From positions 142,112 to 206,111 of the forward strand of contig CABUBB010000003.1 of assembly GCA_902489745.1 (NCBI GenBank): a stretch of 64,000 bases of DNA, read 5' to 3'. The position numbers and the translations under genes are program-made. The notes below the pieces were generated by a model. The model was not told the DNA's origin and did no database searches. It saw only the letters and a program-made list of their open reading frames with translations. Source of the DNA: Metaruminococcus_A sp003150405. Its GTDB lineage: Bacteria > Bacillota > Clostridia > Oscillospirales > Ruminococcaceae. Every line of letters begins with the position of its first letter. Within the stretch, counting starts at the first letter, position 1. Of the stretch, positions 52,152-60,097 are shown piece by piece.

Positions 52152-54134
52152 TTAACTGATGTCCGCCAGATCGATATACTGTGCGCCGAACTCCGAAATA
52201 AAGCTTTTGCGTCCCGCAAGGTTATCCCCCAGCAGCAATTCAAACATGGCGGCTGTTGCAGCGGCGTCATCACGGGTGACTTTAATGAGCCGACGTGTCT
52301 CCGGGTTCATGGTGGTGAGCCACATCATGTCCGGTTCATTTTCACCAAGCCCCTTGGAACGCTGGAGGGTATATTTATTCCCCCCGATCATCTCAAGAAT
52401 TTCGTCCTTTTCCTTTTCATTGTAGGCGAAATAGGTCTTGCCCTTGCTGGTGATCTCAAACAACGGGGATTCTGCAATGTAAACGTATCCCTCGTCGATC
52501 AGGGTCGGCGTAAGGCAGTAAAGCATGGTGAGAATGAGGGTGCGGATCTGGAAGCCGTCCACATCGGCGTCGGTACAGATGACCACCTTGTGCCAGCGCA
52601 GGCCAGAGAGATCAAAGGAGGAAAGCTCTCTGTTCGCCTTTGCCTTGACTTCGACTCCACAGCCGAGCACCTTGATGATGTCGGTGATGATGTCATTTTT
52701 AAAAATCTTGTCAAAATCCGCCTTCAAACAATTGAGGATTTTGCCACGCACCGGGATGATGGCCTGGAACTCTGCGTCGCGGCCCTGTTTGCAGGCGCCG
52801 AGGGCGGAATCCCCCTCCACAATGTAGAGCTCACGGCGGCCGATATCCTTGCTGCGGCAGTCCACAAACTTCTGAACGCGGTTTTGCAGGTCAATGCTGC
52901 CCGCCAGCTTCTTTTTGAGGTTCAGCCGGGTCTTTTCCGCATTTTCGCGGCTGCGTTTGTTGATGAGCACCTGCTCTGCAATTTTATTCGCTTCATCCGG
53001 ATTTTCTAAGAAGTAAATCTCAAGCTGATGCTTGAGAAAATCGGTCATGCACTCATAAATAAATTTATTGGTAATCGACTTTTTGGTCTGGTTTTCATAG
53101 GAGGTCTGGGTGGAAAAGGAGGACGACACCAGCACCAGGCAATCCTCTACGTCGGTAAAGTTGATTTTGCTCTCATTTTTCAGGTATTTGCCACCCTGCT
53201 TTAAATAAGCGTCAATCTGGGAGACAAACGCCTGCTTGACCGCACGCTCCGGCGAGCCGCCGTGCTCTAGCCAGCTGGAGTTGTGATAATATTCGGTAAG
53301 CTTCACCCGATTGGAAAAAACAAAGGCCACCGACAGCTTAACTCGGTATTCCGGTTTGTCCGCGCGGTCGCGGCCGCGGCGTTCGGTTTCGGCATACTGC
53401 ACCGTGGTGAGGGTCTCCTCCCCGGCGAGCTCCTTGACATAATCGGTAATACCATCCTGGTAGCAGAACTCCCGCTCCTCAAACCCATTTTCGGTTTCGT
53501 TGCGAAAGACAAACAGCAGCCCTTTGTTGACAACCGCCTGCCGCTTGAGAATATCCTCATAATAAGAAACCGGGATGTCAATGTCGGTAAACACGTCCAG
53601 ATCCGGCTTCCAGCGCTGGCGGCTCCCCGTTTGTTTGGTTTTGGTGGGTTCCTTTTTCAGCCCGCCAATGTTTTCCCCTTTTTCAAAATGGAGGGTATAG
53701 ACAAAGCCGTCCCGAACAATCTCCGCGTCAAAATATTCGGAGGAATACTGGGTAGCGCAGGAGCCAAGACCGTTGAGGCCAAGCGAAAATTCATAGCTTT
53801 CTGCTTCATTGGTGTTGTATTTACCGCCTGCATACAGTTCACAGAAAACCAGCTCCCAGTTGTAGCGTTCCTCCTTGGGGTTGTAATCCACCGGAATGCC
53901 GCGGCCGAAGTCCTGCACCTCAATGGATTTATCCCGGTAACGGGTGACAATAATTTTATTGCCATGGCCTTCTCTTGCCTCGTCAATGGAGTTTGAAAGA
54001 ATTTCAAATACCGAATGTTCGCAGCCCTCCAGCCCGTCCGAACCAAAGATAACGCCTGGGCGCTTACGCACACGGTCTGCGCCTTTCAGGGATGAAATGC
54101 TTTCGTTTCCGTATTCCTGTGTCTTTTTTGCCAT
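52152..54134 (-). CDS. parE: type IIA DNA topoisomerase subunit B (ParE-like paralogue)
   Basis: 660 residues. The GHKL ATPase has FEILSNSIDEAREGH, DFGRGIPVDYNP, a YAGGKYN lid and GLNGLGSCA. The transducer follows, then a TOPRIM domain with YIVEGDSALGACKQGRD and CTDADVDGFQIRTLIL. EGDSALG replaces the nearly universal EGDSAGG. ATG 54134 has AGGA at 9 nt; the 18-codon upstream extension crosses a hairpin. It works with the ParC-like subunit downstream. The divergence from main gyrase suggests a specialised second enzyme. Confidence 0.9.
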   Translation of the reverse strand: MAKKTQEYGNESISSLKGADRVRKRPGVIFGSDGLEGCEHSVFEILSNSIDEAREGHGNKIIVTRYRDKSIEVQDFGRGIPVDYNPKEERYNWELVFCELYAGGKYNTNEAESYEFSLGLNGLGSCATQYSSEYFDAEIVRDGFVYTLHFEKGENIGGLKKEPTKTKQTGSRQRWKPDLDVFTDIDIPVSYYEDILKRQAVVNKGLLFVFRNETENGFEEREFCYQDGITDYVKELAGEETLTTVQYAETERRGRDRADKPEYRVKLSVAFVFSNRVKLTEYYHNSSWLEHGGSPERAVKQAFVSQIDAYLKQGGKYLKNESKINFTDVEDCLVLVSSSFSTQTSYENQTKKSITNKFIYECMTDFLKHQLEIYFLENPDEANKIAEQVLINKRSRENAEKTRLNLKKKLAGSIDLQNRVQKFVDCRSKDIGRRELYIVEGDSALGACKQGRDAEFQAIIPVRGKILNCLKADFDKIFKNDIITDIIKVLGCGVEVKAKANRELSSFDLSGLRWHKVVICTDADVDGFQIRTLILTMLYCLTPTLIDEGYVYIAESPLFEITSKGKTYFAYNEKEKDEILEMIGGNKYTLQRSKGLGENEPDMMWLTTMNPETRRLIKVTRDDAAATAAMFELLLGDNLAGRKSFISEFGAQYIDLADIS

Positions 54135-54164
54135 AACCACATTCCTGTTCTTACACAAAATAGC

Positions 54165-54190
54165 GGTTGCAGACATGAACGTCTGCAACC
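54165..54190 (-). promoter_or_regulatory. hairpin in the parE leader
   Basis: Perfect 10-bp stem GGTTGCAGAC/GTCTGCAACC with a 6-nt loop, 30 bp before the start. It is between that start and an extended -10 (TGG-TATACT, box at 54224-54229). Lacking a T-tail, it may stabilise or regulate the message. Confidence 0.6.
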
Positions 54191-54288
54191 TGTACCACTC
54201 TCATATTCCGCAGTTTTGCGTGAAGTATACCAAAACTGTAATCAATTTATTGTAAAGGATACGCCAGACCTTTGTCAAGCAAAGCCCG

Positions 54289-55584
54289 TCAGGAAGCCAC
54301 GCCTCCCGTTTCCAACATTATTCTGGCAGCACGGTAGGTATTGACGGTTTTGGGAGGGTTCTCCACATCAATTTCCACAGAAACGGTGTCACCCGGATCC
54401 AGCACTGCTCCTTCCGGCAGAAGGCGCGTATTTTGGTCCACCAGGATGTTGATGTACTGGGAATAACCGCTGCCATTGTCTGGCACGCCGTAAACCAGAT
54501 ACTGCATATTGCCGTTGTCCACCGGCGTTTTCGCGACGATCTGCGCGCCTGCAATAACGGAAATATCCGCGTCCGGGGCGCCGGAAATGCTGTAAAGAAC
54601 CGCTTCTTCCTGATCACCAATCAGCCGGAACGACTGTTGCGCAAGGTCATCCCACAAGATAGCATTTTGGTAAACGCCGCGTGTCAACTCGCCGTCGCGT
54701 TCGGTAAACAGATAAATATGCCCCTGCTTGGCTGCCATTTGGTAAATCATGAGCGAACCGTCCGTTCCTTCACAAAAAAGGGTTTCGGTTACATCCATGC
54801 CGGATTCAAACGCCTCTACAAAAGCCTCCAGCCGACCAATATTCGCAGTCTTATCGTGGTAGGCCACCGGGTACCCGGCTGCTTCTGCCTGGCCAATGGA
54901 ACGTATGCCCAAGTCGGTATAAGACGGACCGTCCCATCCCGCCGCAGGACTAACCACCACCTGAAACAGATGCTGTACCTCTCCGACGTTATACTTCTCA
55001 TTTACCGAATACAGGTAGGTTCCAGCCTGCGCGGGCGCCTGAATCCACAAAGAAAGCTTGCCCGATTCAAGAAAAGCATCGATCTCATCCGAATCGACAA
55101 AGTCGCTGGACAACGCCCCATTTTCCTGCACATGGCAACGCTCCACCCGCACCGTATCTGTTCGGTCGTACTTTCTGGGGAATACCAAGGCAGAGCCAGT
55201 ATCCAGTTCTAGGGAAAGCCACTCGCCGGGCGCTGCTTCAACCGCTTCCGGCGGCTGGCGCTCCATAAGTTCTTCCAACTCCCAAAGAGATTCATATCCA
55301 TTTCCGCCGCCGGCATCGTAGGCCGCAGCCGTGGCAGAGTCCGTTTCCGCATCCACCACAAGCGTTGGAAGGGCGAAATCTGCCGGCCAATTCCAGGCTT
55401 CCAGGCCGCCCCAGCCCGTTCCGCCGAACAAGCCCGCAAAAAAATGAAAAAGGGCATAAAAAATGCCGAAAATCATGGATAATACCGACATGACAACCTC
55501 CTTCATCTTCCGGTTGCTGTCCCGGATCATTTTGATTTCATCAAACTCCGCCAGGGCTTTGGTGACGCCGCACCGCCGGAACAC
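54289..55584 (-). CDS. membrane-anchored protein of unknown function
   Basis: 431 residues from a GTG with AAAGGA at 9 nt. A second plausible start is ATG 55491 with AAGGAGG at 5 nt, but the intervening 31 codons have normal codon use, so the longer form is shown. One hydrophobic helix near the N-terminus (VLSMIFGIFYALFHFFAGLFGG) is followed by a large acidic, beta-rich region, presumably extracytoplasmic, with segments such as TYLYSVNEKYNVGEVQHLFQ and a C-terminal ILVDQNTRLLPEGAVLDPGD. No domain is recognised. It is transcribed alone from an extended -10 promoter (TGG-TATAAT, box at 55645-55650). Confidence 0.72.
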   Translation of the reverse strand: MFRRCGVTKALAEFDEIKMIRDSNRKMKEVVMSVLSMIFGIFYALFHFFAGLFGGTGWGGLEAWNWPADFALPTLVVDAETDSATAAAYDAGGGNGYESLWELEELMERQPPEAVEAAPGEWLSLELDTGSALVFPRKYDRTDTVRVERCHVQENGALSSDFVDSDEIDAFLESGKLSLWIQAPAQAGTYLYSVNEKYNVGEVQHLFQVVVSPAAGWDGPSYTDLGIRSIGQAEAAGYPVAYHDKTANIGRLEAFVEAFESGMDVTETLFCEGTDGSLMIYQMAAKQGHIYLFTERDGELTRGVYQNAILWDDLAQQSFRLIGDQEEAVLYSISGAPDADISVIAGAQIVAKTPVDNGNMQYLVYGVPDNGSGYSQYINILVDQNTRLLPEGAVLDPGDTVSVEIDVENPPKTVNTYRAARIMLETGGVAS

Positions 55585-55799
55585 ATACAATCATCCTTTG
55601 AATAAAACCACCGCTGCTTTCTGCGGCGCTGTCAACTCAGGATAATTATACCACATTTTAAAAAAAGAGCCAAGCGGCGGTATCATATTCCAGCAGAATG
55701 GGTATAATTCCCAAAACGGCATTTACAGGCTTATCCACCGTATGTTACACTGGTCTCATATAAATGCCGAAACATTGCAACACAAAGGAGATATGAAAT

Positions 55800-56885
55800 A
55801 TGGCTCAAATCATCATTGCGCCCGGAAAATATGTGCAGGGAAAAGGCGAGCTGGCCCATCTGGCGGATTATGTCGCCCCCCTTGGAAAAAAACCGTTTGT
55901 TCTCGTCAGCCCTTCCGGCATGAAACGGGTAAAAGACCCCATTGAAGCGGGGTTCGGCAGCACGCCGCTCGTTTTTGAGGCGTTCAACGGCGAATGCAGT
56001 AAAAATGAAGTCAACCGCCTTATCAACCTGATGGGCGACTGCGACGTTATAATTGGCGTAGGTGGCGGCAAAATCCTGGATACCGCTAAAGCGGTTGGCT
56101 ACTACACCGGCAAACCGGTAGCGATTGTACCGACCATTGCTTCTACCGACGCGCCCTGCAGTGCGCTGAGTGTACTGTATACTGATGACGGCATATTTGA
56201 CCAATACCTTTTTCTGCCCTCCAACCCCAACCTGGTCCTGCTGGATACCGACATTATTGCGGCCGCACCGGCCCGGCTGCTGGTCAGCGGCATGGGAGAC
56301 GCACTTGCCACCTTCTTTGAGGCGCGGGCCGTCAGCCGCAGCAATAGCAGTACCTGCGCGGGCGGAAAGGTCACCAAAGCCGCGCTCGCACTGGCGGAGC
56401 TCTGTTATGACACCTTGATTTCAGACGGACTCAAAGCCAAGCTCGCGGTAGAAAACCACGTCTGTACCAAAGCGGTTGAGGATGTCATTGAAGCGAACAC
56501 CTATCTGAGCGGCATTGGATTTGAAAGCGGCGGCCTTGCGGCGGCGCACGCCATCCACAACGGTTTGACTGTATTGGAGGAAAGCCACGGCATGTACCAC
56601 GGTGAAAAGGTTGCATTTGGCACCCTTTGCCAGCTTGTTCTGGAAAATGCCCCGGTGGAAGAACTTGCCGAGGTGGCAGACTTCTGCCTGACGGTTGGGC
56701 TGCCGGTAACACTGGCTGACATTGGCATTGTGAATCCTTCCAGACAAGATTTAATGGCGGTTGCCGAGGCCACCTGCGCTGAAGGGGAGAGCATTTACAA
56801 CATGCCTATGGAAATCACCCCGGAAAAGGTGTATGCCGCCATTGTTGGCGCAGATGCAATGGGGCGCTTCTACAAGGGCGAGTAG
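55800..56885 (+). CDS. gldA: glycerol dehydrogenase
   Basis: 361 residues. NAD-binding GVGGGKILDTAKA (~86-98), STDAPCSALSVLYTDDG, and the zinc ligands D167 (SGMGDALATF), H250 (GLAAAHAIHNG) and H267 (GMYHGEKVAFG) define a type III iron-containing-alcohol-dehydrogenase-family glycerol dehydrogenase. It oxidises glycerol to dihydroxyacetone with NAD. The ATG has AGGAG at 9 nt. A weak promoter lies about 60 bp upstream. Monocistronic; no dihydroxyacetone kinase nearby. Confidence 0.94.
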   Translation: MAQIIIAPGKYVQGKGELAHLADYVAPLGKKPFVLVSPSGMKRVKDPIEAGFGSTPLVFEAFNGECSKNEVNRLINLMGDCDVIIGVGGGKILDTAKAVGYYTGKPVAIVPTIASTDAPCSALSVLYTDDGIFDQYLFLPSNPNLVLLDTDIIAAAPARLLVSGMGDALATFFEARAVSRSNSSTCAGGKVTKAALALAELCYDTLISDGLKAKLAVENHVCTKAVEDVIEANTYLSGIGFESGGLAAAHAIHNGLTVLEESHGMYHGEKVAFGTLCQLVLENAPVEELAEVADFCLTVGLPVTLADIGIVNPSRQDLMAVAEATCAEGESIYNMPMEITPEKVYAAIVGADAMGRFYKGE

Positions 56886-56926
56886 GCCGCGTTCCGACGG
56901 ACCAAAACGTCAATTCGTTCAACGGC

Positions 56927-56955
56927 AAAGGCAGCGGAACGTTCCGCTGCCTTTT
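56927..56955 (+). terminator. terminator of gldA
   Basis: Perfect 28-bp palindrome AAAGGCAGCGGAAC plus its reverse complement, with T-tail. Confidence 0.9.
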
Positions 56956-57039
56956 TGTTGGAATTACCTGAAATCATTGGATCGAAAAAGGCTGGTGCCG
57001 GTAAAAACGACAAAGATAGCACCATTTTTACAAGCCGCC

Positions 57040-57068
57040 TTGCATCCGCTTTTAAAAAGCGGTATACT
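57040..57068 (+). promoter_or_regulatory. promoter of the riboswitch-folT transcript
   Basis: TTGCAT, 17-bp spacer, TATACT. The spacer itself is a perfect palindrome (CCGCTTTT-A-AAAAGCGG), which could be an operator. Confidence 0.75.
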
Positions 57069-57081
57069 GGTGGTACATTCA

Positions 57082-57180
57082 TACAGAGTAGGTGCTTGTG
57101 CGTAAAGTGCCAGACGGACGGGGAGTTGCCGGCTGGACGAAAAGCGTTCGCTTGCGGTACAGGCATCGCATCCCGCTGTA
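57082..57180 (+). promoter_or_regulatory. tetrahydrofolate (THF) riboswitch
   Basis: The consensus landmarks occur in order: TACAG closing P1, AGAGTAG, GTGCGTAAAGTGCC, GGGGAGTTGCC, GGACGAAAAGC, TTGCGGTAC, then CGCATCCCGCT and CTGTA returning P1. Internal stems GCCAG/CTGGA-like and AAGCG/CGCTT are present. THF riboswitches are known in front of folate-transport and folate-synthesis genes of Clostridia, and folT follows here. Confidence 0.88.
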
Positions 57181-57195
57181 CCACAATTTTTCGAG

Positions 57196-57243
57196 GCAGG
57201 CCCTCCTAAATTTGTACAGCAAATTTTGAAAGGAGGTACCTGC
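57196..57243 (+). promoter_or_regulatory. ribosome-site-sequestering hairpin (riboswitch expression platform)
   Basis: GCAGG...CCTCCT-AAATTTG (57196-57214) pairs with CAAATTT...AGGAGG..CCTGC (57220-57243), loop TACAG. The AGGAGG buried in the stem is the folT ribosome site. This points to control of translation, not of termination. Confidence 0.8.
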
Positions 57244-57244
57244 T

Positions 57245-57796
57245 ATGAATTTATTTGTACGAAAATTCTCCCAATCCTTAGGTGAATTCCGCAGCCTGCG
57301 CAATCTCACCATGATGGCTATGCTGCTGGCCATGAAGGTCGCTCTTTCATTTTTCTCCATTCAGCCGCTTCCATCTTTAAAAATCGGGTTCAGTTTTTTG
57401 GCGCTGGCTGTCATTGGTATGATGTTTGGGCCAAGCGCCGGATTTCTGCTCGGTGCGGCGGGAGATATCATCAGCTTTGTCATCAAACCAACCGGGGCAT
57501 TCAATCCCGCTATGACCTTTGTTGCGGCACTGGGCGGGCTCATTTGGGGTCTGGCGCTGTATAAAAACCAGTGCACCTTGCCGCGGGTTATCATTGGAAA
57601 AACGTGTATCACCGTTATTTGCAACCTGCTGTTAACCACTCTATTCCTGAGCCTGTTTTTTGGCCAAGTCTTTAACGAGATCTTCCCGCTCCGGCTGGTC
57701 AAAAATCTCTGTACCCTGCCGGTGGAAATTCTGCTTGCCATCATTGTCTGCAAAGCGGTATCCAAAATTGAAGCGCGGGTGCGACGCCCTGCGTAA
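57245..57796 (+). CDS. folT: folate ECF transporter substrate-binding subunit
   Basis: 183 residues with about six hydrophobic helices. LKIGFSFLALAVIGMMFGP and the GDIISFVIKPTGAFNPAMT loop match the FolT S-component of energy-coupling-factor transporters, which bind folate and dock on the shared EcfAAT module. No ecfA or ecfT genes are in the window, so it uses a module encoded elsewhere (group II ECF). Under THF-riboswitch control, which supports the folate assignment. Confidence 0.92.
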   Translation: MNLFVRKFSQSLGEFRSLRNLTMMAMLLAMKVALSFFSIQPLPSLKIGFSFLALAVIGMMFGPSAGFLLGAAGDIISFVIKPTGAFNPAMTFVAALGGLIWGLALYKNQCTLPRVIIGKTCITVICNLLLTTLFLSLFFGQVFNEIFPLRLVKNLCTLPVEILLAIIVCKAVSKIEARVRRPA

Positions 57797-57802
57797 CAAC
57801 AA

Positions 57803-57838
57803 AAAAGCTGCGGAGTTATCCGCAGCTTTTTCTTTTTA
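57803..57838. terminator. shared terminator of folT and the convergent membrane-protein gene
   Basis: Perfect 12-bp stem AAAAGCTGCGGA/TCCGCAGCTTTT with loop GTTA and T-tails on both strands. Confidence 0.92.
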
Positions 57839-58783
57839 TTTTTCTGACGGTTTGGCACCGTTTTCAACCGAAGGCTCCGCCGTTTCCGGCTGAACGACAG
57901 CTTCTGGCGCTGGTTCAGAGGTTTGAACCGCTGCGGCCGGATCCGTTTGCTGCGGCGCAGGCTGTACCGGTACCGTCGGCGCTGCCGGAATGTTAGCCGT
58001 TGCCGCCGGAGGTTTGGTAAACTGAATACCATTGATAGCATCCACAATTTTCTGAATATAGGGAACCGGTTTGCCGGTGATCTGCTTTTCCATCATGCAG
58101 CCGAGCAAAATGAACACCATCGGTGAAACCAAGCTCACGATCCAATATGTAATGTTGGCAAAATTAATAGCGCCTGCACCGGCCGCAATAAAGAGGCCAA
58201 CAATATTAAACAGAGCCAGCAGAACCTGAATTCCACCCGCAATTAACAAATAAAGCGTAAAGCTCATCGGCTTTTTCTTTTTGAGGTAGATGAACAAAAA
58301 CACCACAGCCACCAGTGCGGCAAGATTCATCGGCAGAATAAAACGAAGCCGCATCAAAAACAAAGCCGCGCCGCCAAACATAGGCAGACCATTTACAATT
58401 TCGTAAAGCGGCCTGATGATATAGGACGCCACAACCGCCGCAATAAGAAGGATGATGCCACTTCCTTTGGTCATTTTCAGCGTGCCGGTTACATACATGA
58501 TAAACATTCCCAGCAGAACAATCACTGCAAGGAACTGAAGTGCATACCAAAAGGTATCCAGCAAGCCGAACATGCCGCCGAAAGCACTCCCTACGCCGCT
58601 CAAAAAATTTCCACGGCTGAAATACCATAGAATGGATTCAAAAAACCAACCGATGGAATTAAAAAAGTTCCCGAGCTGAATGAAGAATTGAATGAGGCAG
58701 AACAACGCCACCACACCCGATGTGATGAGCAAAATGGGATATTTTAACGCCCCGTTTACAATGGTCTTTAGCTTGCTTTCCAT
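57836..58783 (-). CDS. polytopic membrane protein with Pro/Ala/Glu-rich tail, unknown function
   Basis: 315 residues. Six or seven hydrophobic helices occupy ~15-240, the first ILLITSGVVALFCLIQFFIQL. The C-terminal ~65 residues form a low-complexity tail rich in Pro, Ala, Glu and Gln (e.g. PAAPTVPVQPAPQQTDPAAA). A Gly/Phe-rich loop (RGNFLSGVGSAFGGMFGL) lies after the first helix. No transporter or enzyme motif is recognised. The ATG follows GGGGAG. GH10 xylanase lies 32 bp upstream in the same direction, so they may share a transcript. Confidence 0.75.
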   Translation of the reverse strand: MESKLKTIVNGALKYPILLITSGVVALFCLIQFFIQLGNFFNSIGWFFESILWYFSRGNFLSGVGSAFGGMFGLLDTFWYALQFLAVIVLLGMFIMYVTGTLKMTKGSGIILLIAAVVASYIIRPLYEIVNGLPMFGGAALFLMRLRFILPMNLAALVAVVFLFIYLKKKKPMSFTLYLLIAGGIQVLLALFNIVGLFIAAGAGAINFANITYWIVSLVSPMVFILLGCMMEKQITGKPVPYIQKIVDAINGIQFTKPPAATANIPAAPTVPVQPAPQQTDPAAAVQTSEPAPEAVVQPETAEPSVENGAKPSEK

Positions 58784-58815
58784 TTCAATACTCCCCTTTG
58801 TGTTTTGATTTTGGT

Positions 58816-59787
58816 TTAGAAATCAATGATGCGCCAATACGCTTCTTTAGGCTGGCCCTGTTCGTCGAATAAAAGCGGCCAGTTTTTGCGTTCGACCGGG
58901 AAATAATCAAGCCATGTCATATCATCCGAAACACCCCAAAGGGTCACGCAGTCCATGACCTCCCTGTATTCGCGGAAAACCCGAAATGCTTCGCCGTACC
59001 GTTTCGCCTGCAATTCCATACGCTGGGGATCCGGCTTACCGGTACCGACAGAGCGGTCGTCAAAATCATAGACCGACAAATCCATTTCGGTCACCTGAAT
59101 TTTGAGGCCGAGTTCGGCATACGCTTCCATCCCACGCCGAAGTTCATCCATTGTAGGCTGATCCTGCGTCCAATGACACTGCAACCCAACGCCGTCTACC
59201 GGAACACCGCGCTCCAACATTCCCTTGACAAGTGCAATCATTTTTTTGCACTTATCCGGACGGAACTCAGAATAATCGTTGTAATACAGATCTGCTTCGG
59301 GGAAAATGCGCTTTGCTGCATGGAAGGCAGCATCCAAATATCCTTCGCCGCAAAGCTCCAGCCACCTGCTTTTGCGCAGAAGATAGCTTTCGTGATCCTC
59401 AACTGCTTCGTTCACAACATCCCAGCAGTACATCTGCGGATAGCGTTCCGCCATTACCCGCATATGCCGCTCCAGCCGTGCAAACAATACTCCACGGTCC
59501 GCTCCCTGAAACCACCAATCCGGTACTTGGGCGTGCCATACAAGGGTATGTCCGCGCAGGGCAAGACCATTTTCCACAGCAAAATCGGCAATCTGATCCG
59601 CTTCTTCAAAATGATAGGAACCGTCCTCCGGACAAACAACGGCGGGTTTGGTGGCGTTTTCGGCAGTAATGGAATTAAAATGCCTCTTAAGCAAATCCCC
59701 ATGCGCCACTATGCTTGCCGCATTGACCGCCGCGCCAATTTTAAAATAATCGCGGTATTTCTCTTTCAGTCCAACGATTTCCTTCAT
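58816..59787 (-). CDS. GH10 endo-1,4-beta-xylanase, cytoplasmic type
   Basis: 323 residues forming a bare catalytic barrel. Acid/base E127 in WDVVNEAVED and nucleophile E234 in IQVTEMDLS, plus HTLVWH near residue 80, are all in place. There is no signal peptide or binding module, so it most likely acts on imported xylo-oligosaccharides. ATG 59787 has AGGTGAG at 7 nt; a 22-codon upstream extension crosses the promoter. No xylosidase or xylose genes are adjacent. Confidence 0.93.
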   Translation of the reverse strand: MKEIVGLKEKYRDYFKIGAAVNAASIVAHGDLLKRHFNSITAENATKPAVVCPEDGSYHFEEADQIADFAVENGLALRGHTLVWHAQVPDWWFQGADRGVLFARLERHMRVMAERYPQMYCWDVVNEAVEDHESYLLRKSRWLELCGEGYLDAAFHAAKRIFPEADLYYNDYSEFRPDKCKKMIALVKGMLERGVPVDGVGLQCHWTQDQPTMDELRRGMEAYAELGLKIQVTEMDLSVYDFDDRSVGTGKPDPQRMELQAKRYGEAFRVFREYREVMDCVTLWGVSDDMTWLDYFPVERKNWPLLFDEQGQPKEAYWRIIDF

Positions 59788-59830
59788 GCTACAACTCACC
59801 TTCCCTTCCTGTTTGATTACTCCTATTTGC

Positions 59831-59859
59831 AGTATAGCACAAGCAGCACGCATCTACAA
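59831..59859 (-). promoter_or_regulatory. promoter of the xylanase gene
   Basis: On the minus strand, TTGTAG, a 17-bp spacer ending TGC, and TATACT (extended -10). Confidence 0.75.
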
Positions 59860-60052
59860 GGATTAATCCGCCTTCTCTACCCGATTTTCCTGCCAAACGG
59901 GTGAAGCCTTTCCTCCCACGGCTGTTTAGATTTGGTATTTTATCTCATTCCAATTCTTCGCTGCGCTCTTATCGGCGCATAAATTGCCGTCATTCTTTTG
60001 TTGTGTGCAGCAGCCCTTCAAAATGGCGACTGTCCATCAAGCAGCCTTCAAT

Positions 60053-60085
60053 AAAAAAGCCACCGGATTCCTCCGGTGGCTTTTT
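60053..60085 (-). terminator. terminator of the wall-anchored protein gene
   Basis: Stem AAAAAGCCACCGGA/TCCGGTGGCTTTTT with loop GGAA on the minus strand and a T-tail, 13 bp after the stop codon. Confidence 0.92.
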
Positions 60086-60097
60086 CATCCTAAAATC

